Origin: Proteus terrae | GTDB taxonomy: Bacteria; Pseudomonadota; Gammaproteobacteria; Enterobacterales; Enterobacteriaceae | Length of the DNA: 64,000 nucleotides | Assembly (NCBI RefSeq): GCF_003144325.1 | Contig: NZ_PENS01000004.1 | Coordinates: 186,001-250,000 of the forward strand | Direction of reading: 5' to 3' | Shown here: piece after piece, positions 55,731-64,000 of the stretch | Layout: the number at the start of each line of letters is the position of its first letter | Numbering within the stretch: the first letter of the stretch is position 1 | Notes under the pieces: model-generated | Databases searched by the model: none | What the model was told of the DNA's origin: nothing | What the model saw: only the letters and a program-made list of their open reading frames with translations | Translations under genes and position numbers: made by a program

Positions 55731-57311
55731 TTACAAAGCTGCCATTGCTTCCTTAGCAAGAGCGCCTATTTTTTCCCATTGTTGATTATCGACGAGATCT
55801 GAAGGCACCATCCATGTACCACCACAAGCAACAACACGAGGTAATGCGAGATAATCTTTCACATTGCTGGCATTAACCCCACCTGTTGGCATAAAGGAAA
55901 CGGGATAAACGGCACTCAATGCTTTGAGCATGCCAACACCGCCAGAAAGTTCCGCAGGGAAAAACTTCAATAAATTGATGCCGAGTTCCATTGCCTCTTC
56001 GACTAAACTTGGCGTATTAATACCCGGAATGATAGGAGTGCCTCGTTGCTGGCAATACTGCACAATACGAGGGTTAAATCCTGGACTCACAATAAAATCC
56101 GCGCCGGCTTCAATTGCCTGATCAACCTGTGCTTTCGTTAATACCGTACCTGCACAAATGATCATTTTCGGAAATTCATTTCTTAACTGGCGAATAGCCT
56201 CCGCAGCCGCAGGGGTACGAAAGGTTATCTCCGCACTAGGCATACCGTTTTCAACTAATGCTTTACCCAATGCAACAATGTCATCTGCATTTTTAATTGC
56301 GATAACAGGAATAATTTTTAGTGCCGAAAGTTGTTCAAGTAATGTTGACATAGTGTGTCTCGTTGAATGAATAAGTGGCGTGTTTATTGAGGAGTGTGGC
56401 ATCGCGACTATTGGGATAATCGCACCACGATGTTGAATAACCGTACTTGCAAGTAAGTGTGCATAACGCGCAGACTTCACAACTGACTCACCTGCTAATC
56501 GCGTAGCAAGATAACCAGCACTGAATGAATCACCGGCTGCAGTTGTATCAATCACACTTTGCTTATCGAGTTTTATAGCAGGAACTTCATCACAATGTCC
56601 TTGCTGTATAATTAGGCAAGGTTCTGCGCCTTTTTTAATAACGATTTCCCCAACACCAAATTCAATCGTTCTGGACACACATTGCGCATCTTCGCTATCC
56701 CCCCAAAGAAGGAATTCATCGTCTAATGTGAGAAAAGCCAAGTCAGTGAGTGACAAAATAGCTTGATAGGCTTTTTGCGCAGCATCGAGACTTTCCCATA
56801 ATCTTGGTCGATAGTTATTGTCAAAGGTGATCTTCACACCCTTTTCTCGACACTTCGCTAATTGTTGTAAAAGCAGTTCTCTATCTTCAGGAGATAAAAT
56901 CGCCAAGCTGATACCACTTAAGTAGATATAATCAAAATCAAGCAGTTGTTGAAAAATCATTGGAGCTTTTGGTGATCGTAACCAATATCGCGCGGCAGCA
57001 TCGTTACGCCAATAATGGAAGGTACGCTCTCCTTGGCTATCTGTATTTATGAGATAAAGTCCGGGTAATTTATTGTCTAATCTCTGGACTAATTCAGTAT
57101 GTACGCCTTCTTCTTGCCATTGCGCTAACATGGCACTACTCATTGAGTCTGTACCTAACGCACTTACATAATGAACAGATAAATTGGGGTTTACGCGAGT
57201 CAAATAAACAGCAGTATTAAGAGTATCTCCTCCAAAATGGCGTACAATATTCGCCTGATTTTCGGATAGTTCAATCATACATTCGCCAATAACAGCCACA
57301 TTGATAGCCAT
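55731..57311 (-). CDS. Fused 2-keto-3-deoxygluconate kinase / KDPG aldolase
   Basis: 526 residues joining two normally separate enzymes. Residues 1-305 are a PfkB-type KDG kinase (MAINVAVIGECMIELSENQ at the start, HFGGDTLNTAVYL, and the catalytic DTTAAGDSFSAGYLA near residue 262). After a linker of about 15 residues, residues 321-526 are a class I KDPG/KHG aldolase: AEITFRTPAAAEAI with the catalytic Glu and LLKFFPAELSGGVGML with the Schiff-base Lys. The fusion would take KDG to pyruvate and glyceraldehyde 3-phosphate. The start at 57311 has GGAAAG upstream. The linker ends in Met at the usual Eda start (56351), with only a weak ribosome site there, so a separate aldolase could also be made. 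A perfect KdgR box lies upstream. Confidence 0.9.
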   Translation of the reverse strand: MAINVAVIGECMIELSENQANIVRHFGGDTLNTAVYLTRVNPNLSVHYVSALGTDSMSSAMLAQWQEEGVHTELVQRLDNKLPGLYLINTDSQGERTFHYWRNDAAARYWLRSPKAPMIFQQLLDFDYIYLSGISLAILSPEDRELLLQQLAKCREKGVKITFDNNYRPRLWESLDAAQKAYQAILSLTDLAFLTLDDEFLLWGDSEDAQCVSRTIEFGVGEIVIKKGAEPCLIIQQGHCDEVPAIKLDKQSVIDTTAAGDSFSAGYLATRLAGESVVKSARYAHLLASTVIQHRGAIIPIVAMPHSSINTPLIHSTRHTMSTLLEQLSALKIIPVIAIKNADDIVALGKALVENGMPSAEITFRTPAAAEAIRQLRNEFPKMIICAGTVLTKAQVDQAIEAGADFIVSPGFNPRIVQYCQQRGTPIIPGINTPSLVEEAMELGINLLKFFPAELSGGVGMLKALSAVYPVSFMPTGGVNASNVKDYLALPRVVACGGTWMVPSDLVDNQQWEKIGALAKEAMAAL

Positions 57312-57377
57312 AGCGCTTTCCATTTTCACATTAGCAGTGATGTCATTTTATTTTAAATCGATTCAATTAAAAAGATT

Positions 57378-57392
57378 TAAAACAACATTTCA
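57378..57392. promoter_or_regulatory. KdgR box, kinase-aldolase operon
   Basis: TAAAACAACATTTCA matches TRAAAYRNYRTTTYA at all 15 positions and lies 67 bases before the fused gene. Confidence 0.75.
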
Positions 57393-57703
57393 TTAATTTT
57401 GTGATATTGTCATTATTTTCAAAATTCATAAGAAAGTAAGTTTAAAGAAGATCCATAAAAAGCCATAAAGTACTCATCATGCTATCGCGTGTTCAGATAC
57501 CCAATAGCATATACAAAACCATGGCGGTTATTTATCTCTATCTACTTTAAATTCAAAGTGATACACACAGAAAAAATATCAAATTTAGATATTTTTTTGT
57601 TTAAAAATATTGTGATTAGCAACACGTTACATGATGAAAAATCATTAACCTTATTGAATCATCATCGCTAATCACTATAATTTTTATGATATTTCAAATA
57701 TAA

Positions 57704-57718
57704 TGAAACAATAAATCA
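57704..57718. promoter_or_regulatory. Candidate KdgR box, kdgR promoter
   Basis: TGAAACAATAAATCA fits the consensus at 13 of 15 positions, ending 16 bases before kdgR, consistent with autorepression. Confidence 0.5.
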
Positions 57719-57734
57719 TTTTTTAGGACTCACA

Positions 57735-58556
57735 ATGTCTGAAATAGAAAACACTCCTGATTCAGTTTCCTCTGTACTCAAAGTATTCGCTATATTACAA
57801 GCACTTGGCGAGGAAAAAGTGATTGGTGTGACAGAGTTATCCTTACGGATCATGATGTCTAAAAGCACCGTCTATCGTTTTTTACAAACGATGAAAACGT
57901 TAGGATATGTTTCCCAAGAAGGTGAAACAGATAAGTATTCTCTTAACTTAAAATTATTTGAGTTAGGCGCAAAAGCACTTGAAAACCAAGACTTGATTAA
58001 ACTTGCTGATGAGCAGATGTATCGCCTTGGAAAACTAACCAAAGAAACGCTTCACCTCGGTACATTAGACGAAGACAGCATTGTTTATCTGCATAAAATA
58101 GACTCTGAATATAATTTACAGATGTATTCTCGCATTGGTCGCCGCCGTCCGCTTTATAGCACTGGGCTAGGTAAAATTATGCTGGCTTGGCTACCAGAAA
58201 CGGAAATTCGCGCTATTTTGGCTAATGTGACTTTTGAACCTTTTACAAAATATACACTGAAAGATATCGATGCTTTACTCGCTGAATTAGAACAAGTTCG
58301 CAAACAAGGTTACGCAGAAGATAAAGAAGAAATGGAACATGGCTTGTGCTGTTTTGCTGTGCCTATTTATAGCCGTATGGGCAGAATTATTGCGGGACTC
58401 TCTTTATCTCTACCTTTAATTCGTTTCCAAGAAGAGAGTAAAGTTGCGTTAATCGCGCAATTACATGAAGCGGCAGCCAATATTTCTGCTGGATTAGGTT
58501 TCCACGACTACCCTTTTAGCTACACAGACACCAATGTCTTGGCTGAGAATATTTAA
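57735..58556 (+). CDS. kdgR: IclR-family repressor KdgR
   Basis: 273 residues. The N-terminal winged helix-turn-helix is VIGVTELSLRIMMSKSTVYR FLQTMKTLGYV (about 34-64) and the C-terminal IclR effector domain includes SRIGRRRPLYSTGLGKIMLA near residue 134 and AEDKEEMEHGLCCFAVPIYS near residue 194. Sequence resembles enterobacterial KdgR, which represses uronate catabolism until KDG binds. All neighbours (kduI, kduD, fused kdgK-eda, TRAP) are KdgR-type targets with matching boxes. AGGA precedes the ATG. Confidence 0.93.
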   Translation: MSEIENTPDSVSSVLKVFAILQALGEEKVIGVTELSLRIMMSKSTVYRFLQTMKTLGYVSQEGETDKYSLNLKLFELGAKALENQDLIKLADEQMYRLGKLTKETLHLGTLDEDSIVYLHKIDSEYNLQMYSRIGRRRPLYSTGLGKIMLAWLPETEIRAILANVTFEPFTKYTLKDIDALLAELEQVRKQGYAEDKEEMEHGLCCFAVPIYSRMGRIIAGLSLSLPLIRFQEESKVALIAQLHEAAANISAGLGFHDYPFSYTDTNVLAENI

Positions 58557-58584
58557 AAATAAAACCTAACTCTTTATTTATACT

Positions 58585-58617
58585 AAAAATCCATTAATAC
58601 ATTATTAATGGATTTTT
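58585..58617. terminator. Bidirectional terminator between kdgR and ygjV
   Basis: AAAAATCCATTAAT from 58585 pairs with ATTAATGGATTTTT ending at 58617. It separates two convergent genes. Confidence 0.9.
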
Positions 58618-58630
58618 TTATTTCTCTTTG

Positions 58631-59143
58631 TCACAACGAACCCTGTAATTTCGCCTTATAGAGATTAAAAATAGTTCGACTATTCACCACCAAGAAAAGA
58701 CTTTCTTGTATTATTCCACCAATTGAACCCGCCCAAATATTATGCGTTAACCAACATAGCGTACTGGTTAACATACACAACCTAAGCACAATGCCGTTAA
58801 AGCGAAATAGTGCATAGGTTGTTAATGTTGTCGCAAATAACGTTAAGATCTGTATTGGATGTATGATTTTCGGGATCACTAAAAACCATGCCAATGTAAT
58901 AAAGATCAACATGATCCCAATATTACGCGAATAACCCGATACCCAATTTCGTATTGCACAAAGCAAACAGTTAATGGCGCCTACCGTGGAACCAATTAAA
59001 AAGAAATGAATCGACATCAAAAGGCCATTGAGCGTGAGCTGAAATCTCAATTTGCTATCTTGTCGTTGCATAAAGGCAGTTGCACCAATAAGACACCCCA
59101 GAACACCAATACCTTGGGCAAACCAATAGTTATCAAAAAACAT
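58631..59143 (-). CDS. ygjV: YgjV-family inner membrane protein
   Basis: 170 residues with about five or six hydrophobic helices. Blocks such as GVLGCLIGATAFMQRQDSKL RFQ and FRFNGIVLRLCMLTSTLCWL THNIWAGSIGG resemble E. coli YgjV, which lies beside uxaA. Function is unknown; linkage to uronate genes in several enterics suggests a part in uronate uptake or efflux. AAGGGGG precedes the ATG. It follows kduD in the same direction, but a strong terminator intervenes. Confidence 0.8.
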   Translation of the reverse strand: MFFDNYWFAQGIGVLGCLIGATAFMQRQDSKLRFQLTLNGLLMSIHFFLIGSTVGAINCLLCAIRNWVSGYSRNIGIMLIFITLAWFLVIPKIIHPIQILTLFATTLTTYALFRFNGIVLRLCMLTSTLCWLTHNIWAGSIGGIIQESLFLVVNSRTIFNLYKAKLQGSL

Positions 59144-59168
59144 GCAGCCCCCTTATTCCCAGCTCAAC

Positions 59169-59193
59169 GAAAAAAGGCGCCTTTGGGCGCCTT
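59169..59193 (-). terminator. Terminator after kduD
   Basis: AAGGCGCC (59174-59181) pairs with GGCGCCTT (59186-59193) around a 4-base loop; the minus strand continues in a run of T. It ends kduI-kduD. Confidence 0.9.
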
Positions 59194-59209
59194 CTTCAAC
59201 AATAGCGTA

Positions 59210-59971
59210 TTAACGCGCTAACCAACCACCATCGACTGCGATGGTATAGCCATTAACATAATCAGAAGCCGAAGATGCTAAGAAAACAACAGGCCCCATC
59301 ATGTCACTTGGAACACCCCAACGCTCAGCCGGAATACGCTCTAAAATAGCCGCATTACGCTCTTCATCAGCACGTAAAGCCGCAGTGTTATTTGTTGCCA
59401 TATAGCCCGGAGCGATGGCATTAACGTTAATGCCTTTACTTGCCCATTCGTTTGCTAATAAACGGGTTACGCCCATAACACCACTTTTAGATGCAGTATA
59501 AGACGGCACACGTATGCCACCTTGGAATGAAAGCATTGATGCGATATTAATAATTTTACCGCCAGTGCCTTGAGCGATAAATTTTCTAGCCACTGCTTGA
59601 GACATGAAAAAGAGGCTTTTAATATTGAGATCCATAACATCATCCCAATCTTTTTCTGTAAAATTAATCGCATCTTCTCGACGAATGATACCGGCATTGT
59701 TGACTAAAATATCAATATGTCCGAAATGAGCGACTGCTTTATCCACCAGCCCTGGCAACTCATTTGTTTTACTCACATCAGCTTGCAAACTTAAAAAACG
59801 GCGACCAAGCGCTTCTACTTCGGCGATAGTCTCTGTCGGTTCAACAAGGTTGACCCCCACAATATCGCAACCCGCTTGAGCAAGTCCTAATGCCATACCT
59901 TGGCCTAAACCTGTATTACAGCCAGTCACAATGGCGACTTTACCTTTCAGATCAAATGCATTCAGGATCAT
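59210..59971 (-). CDS. kduD: 2-dehydro-3-deoxy-D-gluconate 5-dehydrogenase KduD
   Basis: 253-residue short-chain dehydrogenase, exactly the usual KduD length when started at MILNAFDLKGKVAIVTGCNT (GAGGTAA upstream) rather than at 60007. NAD site GCNTGLGQG (about 17), NNAG strand, catalytic Ser in IINIASMLSFQGG (about 143) and YTASKSG (about 156) are in place. It reduces 2,5-diketo-3-deoxygluconate to KDG with NADH. It follows kduI by 83 bases in the same direction. Confidence 0.93.
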   Translation of the reverse strand: MILNAFDLKGKVAIVTGCNTGLGQGMALGLAQAGCDIVGVNLVEPTETIAEVEALGRRFLSLQADVSKTNELPGLVDKAVAHFGHIDILVNNAGIIRREDAINFTEKDWDDVMDLNIKSLFFMSQAVARKFIAQGTGGKIINIASMLSFQGGIRVPSYTASKSGVMGVTRLLANEWASKGINVNAIAPGYMATNNTAALRADEERNAAILERIPAERWGVPSDMMGPVVFLASSASDYVNGYTIAVDGGWLAR

Positions 59972-60054
59972 ACTATTACCTCGAATATAGGAAATATGTA
60001 CCACCAATTCATATAATTGGTGGCGACTTTATTATGAGTAATACATTTATCTGA

Positions 60055-60891
60055 TTAGCGCAGATCGCGAACCGCAACGTGGTCCATATCGCTAAAGACC
60101 TGATTCTCACCCACCATACCCCAAATAAAGGTATAAGCTTGTGTTCCAACACCTGCGTGAATAGACCAACTTGGTGAAATAATGGCTTGTTCGTTATGAA
60201 CTAATAAATGGCGAGTTTCATCTGGTTTACCCATCATATGGAATACCGCAGCATCTTCTTTCATATTGAAATAGAAATAGACTTCCATACGGCGTTCATG
60301 TGTATGACAAGGCATGGTATTCCAAAGGCTTCCTTCCTCTAGCTGAGTCATACCCATTACTAATTGGCAGGTTGGTAATACGTTAGGAACTAAATACTTA
60401 TAAATAGTACGACGATTACTGGTGCTTGCATCCCCTAATGTTTCAGGAGAAGCCTGATCTTGTGTGATTTTACGTGTTGGGTAAGTGGTGTGTGCAGGTG
60501 CGCTGTTATAATAGAATTTGGCAGGATGTGCAGGATCAACACTCTTAAAACTCACTTCACGAGCGCCTTTTCCTACATAAAGCGCTTCTGCTTTACCCAC
60601 TTCATAGTTTGTGCCATCAACCGTAATCATACCTGCGCCACCAATATTAATAAGGCCTAATTCACGGCGCTCTAGAAAATAGGTGACACCAAAAGACTTA
60701 CCTAACTCATTAGAAAAAGTGAGTGTAGAGTCTACTGGCATAATTCCGCCAAATACAATTCGGTCGATATGACTATAAGTCATCGTCAGTTTATTAGGGC
60801 TAAAAACTTCTTCTATCAGAAACTCGCGGCGCAGGCCTTCTGTATCTAGTTGTTTGGCATGGTCGCTATGAATGCTTTGACGAGTTTGCAT
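60055..60891 (-). CDS. kduI: 5-dehydro-4-deoxy-D-glucuronate isomerase KduI
   Basis: 278 residues (E. coli KduI 278) from the ATG at 60891, with GAGGTT upstream. It opens [21 protein letters not shown] and has [20 protein letters not shown] near residue 40. The zinc site is in [18 protein letters not shown] (two His and Glu, near 196-203), with a later His in [20 protein letters not shown]. It isomerises the open-chain unsaturated uronate (5-keto-4-deoxyuronate) released from pectin or glycosaminoglycans. It is the first gene of kduID; a perfect KdgR box lies 110 bases upstream. Confidence 0.95.
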   Translation of the reverse strand: MQTRQSIHSDHAKQLDTEGLRREFLIEEVFSPNKLTMTYSHIDRIVFGGIMPVDSTLTFSNELGKSFGVTYFLERRELGLINIGGAGMITVDGTNYEVGKAEALYVGKGAREVSFKSVDPAHPAKFYYNSAPAHTTYPTRKITQDQASPETLGDASTSNRRTIYKYLVPNVLPTCQLVMGMTQLEEGSLWNTMPCHTHERRMEVYFYFNMKEDAAVFHMMGKPDETRHLLVHNEQAIISPSWSIHAGVGTQAYTFIWGMVGENQVFSDMDHVAVRDLR

Positions 60892-61000
60892 AATGAACCT
60901 CAATTCCTAGCCTTGATAGGCATTAATGATAATGTGTGAAAATGCATCTCTTTTTATAGGGACACGATATCAATAAAAAACACAACCAGCAATAAAAATA

Positions 61001-61015
61001 TAAAACATTGTTTTA
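61001..61015. promoter_or_regulatory. KdgR box, kduID operon
   Basis: TAAAACATTGTTTTA matches TRAAAYRNYRTTTYA at all 15 positions and is nearly palindromic. It lies 110 bases before kduI. Confidence 0.78.
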
Positions 61016-61073
61016 TTTTTTTGAAGATATCGTTCTTTTTATAGAAAAAGGTAAATTTTTTTACTGCTTAAAT

Positions 61074-61104
61074 AAAAAAAAGAGCCACTCAAATGAGTGG
61101 CTCT
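61074..61104 (-). terminator. Terminator after the PurB-like lyase gene
   Basis: AGAGCCACTC (61081-61090) pairs with GAGTGGCTCT (61095-61104), with a 4-base loop; on the minus strand a long T run follows. Confidence 0.92.
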
Positions 61105-61153
61105 TGACTTAACTGATAATGATTTTTTATAGATACTTGATGGTTTTTACTAT

Positions 61154-62527
61154 TTATTTATAACTTTTTTTAATTTCTTGAGAAATTGCTAACCCACGTT
61201 TTGCTTCTTTTTCAGCAAGTTCAACGGATAAACCGATATAAGAACGAGGATCAAGCATTGCCTTAATTTCATCAGCATTAAAGGCCGCCGTAATGGTTTC
61301 ATTCTTCATCAGGTTAGTATAAAAATCTTCACCGTCTGCAGCCGTTTTAATAGCTTCTTCATATAACAGTGAATGCGCTTTATCTTTACCCAATTTTTCT
61401 GCCATTTTCATCATAACGTATTCGGTATTATCTAATCCCTTATTTCTCATCACGTTATGTAACATTCTCTCTTCATGAGGAACGATGGTTCTTGAAAGCT
61501 CTTCTGTTCTTAATAAAATTTCTGTTGTTAATTCTAATGCTTCTTCAATTAAGCCATCGAATAACATATAAGAACTGCTGTCACCTTCATAAGGTCTTAC
61601 CGCAGAGTACATTCCCACATTAGGTAATGAGTACAGTTTCTGTGAGTTAGCAATAATACCTTTCGCTAATTTTGGATTAATTTTATGAGGCATCGTGCTA
61701 CTACCCACAGTGCCTTTTGTAAACCCTTCAGAAACCTCAGCAATTTCTTCTAATGTAGTGCTATAAACTTCTTCACCAATTTTATGACAGATATTTGCCA
61801 TCAGTGCTAAGTTCATCATGTACTCTAATTTATGCGTACTTAGGTTACGTGATGGTACTTCCATTGCCTGCATACCCACTAATTCAGCAACACGTTTTTG
61901 TACTTTCATCCCAACTTCAGGCATTGAGTTAAAAGCACCTACTGCGCCACCCATCATAATGGTGAATACACGTTTCTCACTCTCTTTCATGCGCTGGTAG
62001 CAATCAATAAAATCGCTGATCCACACTGAAACTTTATACCCGTAAGTGATAGGAATAGCATGACGACCGTGTGTTCTACCTGCCATTACCATATGTTTTG
62101 TTTTTTCAGCGAGATTTGATAAGTTTTCAATAATTTCGCTCAACAATAACATGAACTTATTGTGTACGGTTTTCATCATATACAGCTGTGAACTTTGCTG
62201 TATGTTTTGCGTGGTAATGCCGTAGTGCACGTATTTACCGCTCTCTTCAGAGCACGCATTCACCAGCACTTTTAAGAAAGGTACAAAGCCATGACCGATT
62301 TTTTGATAAATGCGGTTCATCTCTTCGAAATCGATATTCTCAATAATCGCCTTTTCTTTAATTTCATCAGCGGCAGACTGTGGAATAAAACCGTGTTCAG
62401 CTTGTGCTTGCGCTAACATTGCTTCAAACATCAACCAAGTTGAATATTTAGCTTCATTGGACAGCAGATTTTTAATACCGCGATCGTCGATTGTTTTGCT
62501 TTTAGAATCGTATAACGCTCTCATCAT
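61154..62527 (-). CDS. Fumarase/aspartase-superfamily lyase, adenylosuccinate lyase-like
   Basis: 457 residues of the PurB-like group. Signature 1 is in HYGITTQNIQQSSQ (about 101), the catalytic-histidine block is GRTHGRHAIPITYGYKVSVW (about 150) and the superfamily signature loop is GSSTMPHKINPKLAKG (about 277). Family members split C-N or C-O bonds and usually release fumarate. It is unlikely to be the housekeeping PurB, because it lies 8 bases after a sugar PTS permease gene and so belongs to a catabolic operon. A PTS-phosphorylated sugar joined to aspartate or succinate would fit, but this is inference. The second ATG (62524) is better spaced from AAGGA. Confidence 0.82.
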   Translation of the reverse strand: MMRALYDSKSKTIDDRGIKNLLSNEAKYSTWLMFEAMLAQAQAEHGFIPQSAADEIKEKAIIENIDFEEMNRIYQKIGHGFVPFLKVLVNACSEESGKYVHYGITTQNIQQSSQLYMMKTVHNKFMLLLSEIIENLSNLAEKTKHMVMAGRTHGRHAIPITYGYKVSVWISDFIDCYQRMKESEKRVFTIMMGGAVGAFNSMPEVGMKVQKRVAELVGMQAMEVPSRNLSTHKLEYMMNLALMANICHKIGEEVYSTTLEEIAEVSEGFTKGTVGSSTMPHKINPKLAKGIIANSQKLYSLPNVGMYSAVRPYEGDSSSYMLFDGLIEEALELTTEILLRTEELSRTIVPHEERMLHNVMRNKGLDNTEYVMMKMAEKLGKDKAHSLLYEEAIKTAADGEDFYTNLMKNETITAAFNADEIKAMLDPRSYIGLSVELAEKEAKRGLAISQEIKKSYK

Positions 62528-62535
62528 GTATCCTT

Positions 62536-64000
62536 TTATTTCTTCATTGCTTCATCAACAGCATTGCGAACAAATTCGACTTTAGGGCCATAAACGACAT
62601 GGACATGGTTTGCTGCCGGAAAGAAGAATGCTGTACATCCAGACTCCAACATTAATTCTTTATCTATTTGATTAACTTCATTAATGTCGATACGTAATCG
62701 TGTAATACAGTTATCAACATTACGAATGTTTTGTTTACCACCTAAGGCTTTAATAAGGATCTCTGCGATTTCGCCATAACGTTTTTCTTTGATCAGCGTA
62801 TTTTTCATATTGCTTGATTCTTCTCTACCCGGTGTTTTGATATCGAATTTGACGATAGCCCAGTAGAAAATAAAGTAGGTCACAACAGCAAGCGCACTAC
62901 CAATAAGCACTAAGAAGATCCAGTTAGTGTGTTCGTACAGTAAACCAAAGATGGTGAAGTCAAAGACTGTGCCTCGGATATAACCGATCGCAACACCTGC
63001 AAAAGAGAGCAGAACTGCACCAATACCCACGATAATCGCGTAAATTAAATAAAGTAACGGTGCGATAAAGACGAAGGTAAATTCAAGCGGTTCGGTAACG
63101 TTACCTAACATTGCTGTTAAAACCATCGTCACCAGCATTGATTTAACTTCAGCACGGTTCTCTTTTTTCGAGGTTTTATAAATCGCTAATGCAATTGCTG
63201 GGAACAGGAATAGCGTAACCAACATTTGTTGCTGAGCCATAAAACGCGTTAGGCTTGGCATCATTGCCCAATATTCACTGCTTGGCCCTTGGTTAAATAA
63301 CACTTCTGTCATTGCTGGAACAACGCCCACATAGGTTTGTCCATCAATCACATAAGAACCACCAGCTTCGGTAAATCTAAACAGAACGTTCCAGACATGG
63401 TGTAAACCGAATGGAATAAATAGGCGTTCACCGCCCGCAGTAAAGAAAGGCCCGACAGGACTTAAGAAGACTACCGAGAGCTTAGTTAAGCCCATCACTA
63501 ATACTTCCCAAATAAATGGCAGTAATGCACCTACGCAGATCATCAATCCGACCATAATAATGGCGACAGATTTTTTCCCAGAGAAGAAGGCAAATGCCGT
63601 CGGTAATTCAAGGTTATAGAATTTATCCGTTGCCCATGCAGCGATTAATCCCGTGATAATCCCCCCTGCGGCACTGATATTCATGGTTTGTATACCAAGT
63701 ACCTTGATTTGCCCCACCTGCGTCATAATCGCAGGATCAGCAAGCTTTCCTGTCAATACCAGCCAGATATTGATAGTACTTATCAAGGTCAAATAGCCGA
63801 CAACGGAGGCAAAGACCGCTATCCCCTTATCTTTGTGGCTCATACCGTATGCCACACCCATTGCAAATAAGAGTGGAATATTATCAAACACCACGCCGGC
63901 AATAGTACGGATACTAACTAATAGAGCATTGACTGTTTCATTTCCTAGAAAAGGAAAGCGTGCAATCATATAAGACTGAACTAAAGCACCACTGATACCT
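62536..64000 (-). CDS. PTS glucose/maltose-type EIICB permease (N-terminus outside window)
   Basis: The frame runs through the right edge, reading GISGALVQSYMIARFPFLGN at the edge, so the first part is missing; 488 codons remain. The EIIC domain shows LGIQTMNISAAGGIITGLIA, GERLFIPFGLHHVWNVLFRF near the middle and GNVTEPLEFTFVFIAPLLY, which contains the TEPLEF substrate-site motif. A short linker (KFDIKTPGREESS) leads to the EIIB domain, with its phosphorylated cysteine in VDNCITRLRID. The architecture resembles E. coli MalX. With the downstream lyase it probably forms an uptake-and-cleavage operon for an unassigned sugar derivative. Confidence 0.9.
   Translation of the reverse strand, partial: GISGALVQSYMIARFPFLGNETVNALLVSIRTIAGVVFDNIPLLFAMGVAYGMSHKDKGIAVFASVVGYLTLISTINIWLVLTGKLADPAIMTQVGQIKVLGIQTMNISAAGGIITGLIAAWATDKFYNLELPTAFAFFSGKKSVAIIMVGLMICVGALLPFIWEVLVMGLTKLSVVFLSPVGPFFTAGGERLFIPFGLHHVWNVLFRFTEAGGSYVIDGQTYVGVVPAMTEVLFNQGPSSEYWAMMPSLTRFMAQQQMLVTLFLFPAIALAIYKTSKKENRAEVKSMLVTMVLTAMLGNVTEPLEFTFVFIAPLLYLIYAIIVGIGAVLLSFAGVAIGYIRGTVFDFTIFGLLYEHTNWIFLVLIGSALAVVTYFIFYWAIVKFDIKTPGREESSNMKNTLIKEKRYGEIAEILIKALGGKQNIRNVDNCITRLRIDINEVNQIDKELMLESGCTAFFFPAANHVHVVYGPKVEFVRNAVDEAMKK

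Larger units (their letters stand above)
57312..57734. promoter_or_regulatory. Divergent control region of kdgK-eda and kdgR
   Basis: About 420 bases between two divergent starts with no credible gene. It contains a perfect KdgR box near the kinase-aldolase gene and a weaker one next to kdgR, both listed separately. Confidence 0.7.

Noticed and set aside
57489-57671. 60-residue frame in the kdgR promoter region
   Set aside because: No ribosome site, AT-biased composition and overlap with the regulatory region.
60935-60955. CRP site before kduI
   Set aside because: Only one TGTGA half-site is present and the second half does not match.
61154-62527. Housekeeping adenylosuccinate lyase purB
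   Set aside because: It is 8 bases after a PTS gene and diverged in its signature regions; purB in enterics is linked to hflD/mnmA, which are absent here.

Overview
The window looks like chromosome from a Proteus species (Morganellaceae, Gammaproteobacteria). It is AT-rich. The sialic acid symporter reads almost residue for residue like the Proteus mirabilis SiaT I remember, a SmvR/SmvA pair and ERIC-type repeats are present, and the gene order fits an enteric. A few substitutions against remembered P. mirabilis sequence suggest P. mirabilis itself or a close relative such as the P. vulgaris group; I cannot settle the species.

Layout: 1-2.3 kb, chitobiose PTS operon (chbBCA and the start of chbR). 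2.8-6.5 kb, siderophore ABC importer behind a Fur-like box. 6.5-8.7 kb, smvR/smvA biocide efflux pair. 8.8-14.3 kb, AdiA-like amino acid decarboxylase flanked by two ArcD-type antiporters. 14.8-20.6 kb, AraC regulator and a dmsABC-plus-chaperone operon. 20.7-26.0 kb, nitric oxide defence (norR, norVW, ytfE) with three NorR sites, a sigma-54 promoter and a tandem ERIC array. 26.1-31.4 kb, an unusual LacI/solute-binding-protein fusion regulator facing a PhnP-like hydrolase, a nucleoside-symporter-family transporter and an MgtC-like gene. 31.5-34.3 kb, an O-acyltransferase and a 2H-phosphoesterase-like protein. 34.5-42.4 kb, complete sialic acid catabolism (nanA, RpiR regulator, nanQ, siaT, nanK, nanE, nanC, nanM). 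43-50 kb, fdnGHI and fdhF, both with cysteine where E. coli has selenocysteine. 50.2-51.8 kb, a sodium-dependent transporter behind a leucine-rich leader peptide and attenuator. 51.9-60.9 kb, a KdgR regulon (TRAP transporter, YhcH-like protein, fused KdgK-Eda, kdgR, ygjV, kduD, kduI). 61.1-64 kb, a PurB-like lyase and a PTS permease cut by the window end.

How it works together: three blocks harvest host or diet glycans (chitobiose, sialic acid, and unsaturated uronates of the kind released from glycosaminoglycans or pectin). The kdu/kdg block converts 5-keto-4-deoxyuronate to pyruvate and glyceraldehyde 3-phosphate. The dms, fdn and fdhF genes serve anaerobic respiration or formate metabolism, and the nor/ytfE block handles the nitric oxide met in hosts.

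The most novel-looking item is the classical three-hairpin attenuator with a 7-leucine leader peptide in front of an NSS-family transporter. Next are the LacI-SBP fusion with its paired inverted operators, the KdgK-Eda fusion, the unassigned PTS/lyase and PhnP-like/MFS pathways, and a shared ACTCC-N17-GGAGT operator in the nan locus. All calls are made by eye from sequence and memory of protein families; no database search was run.
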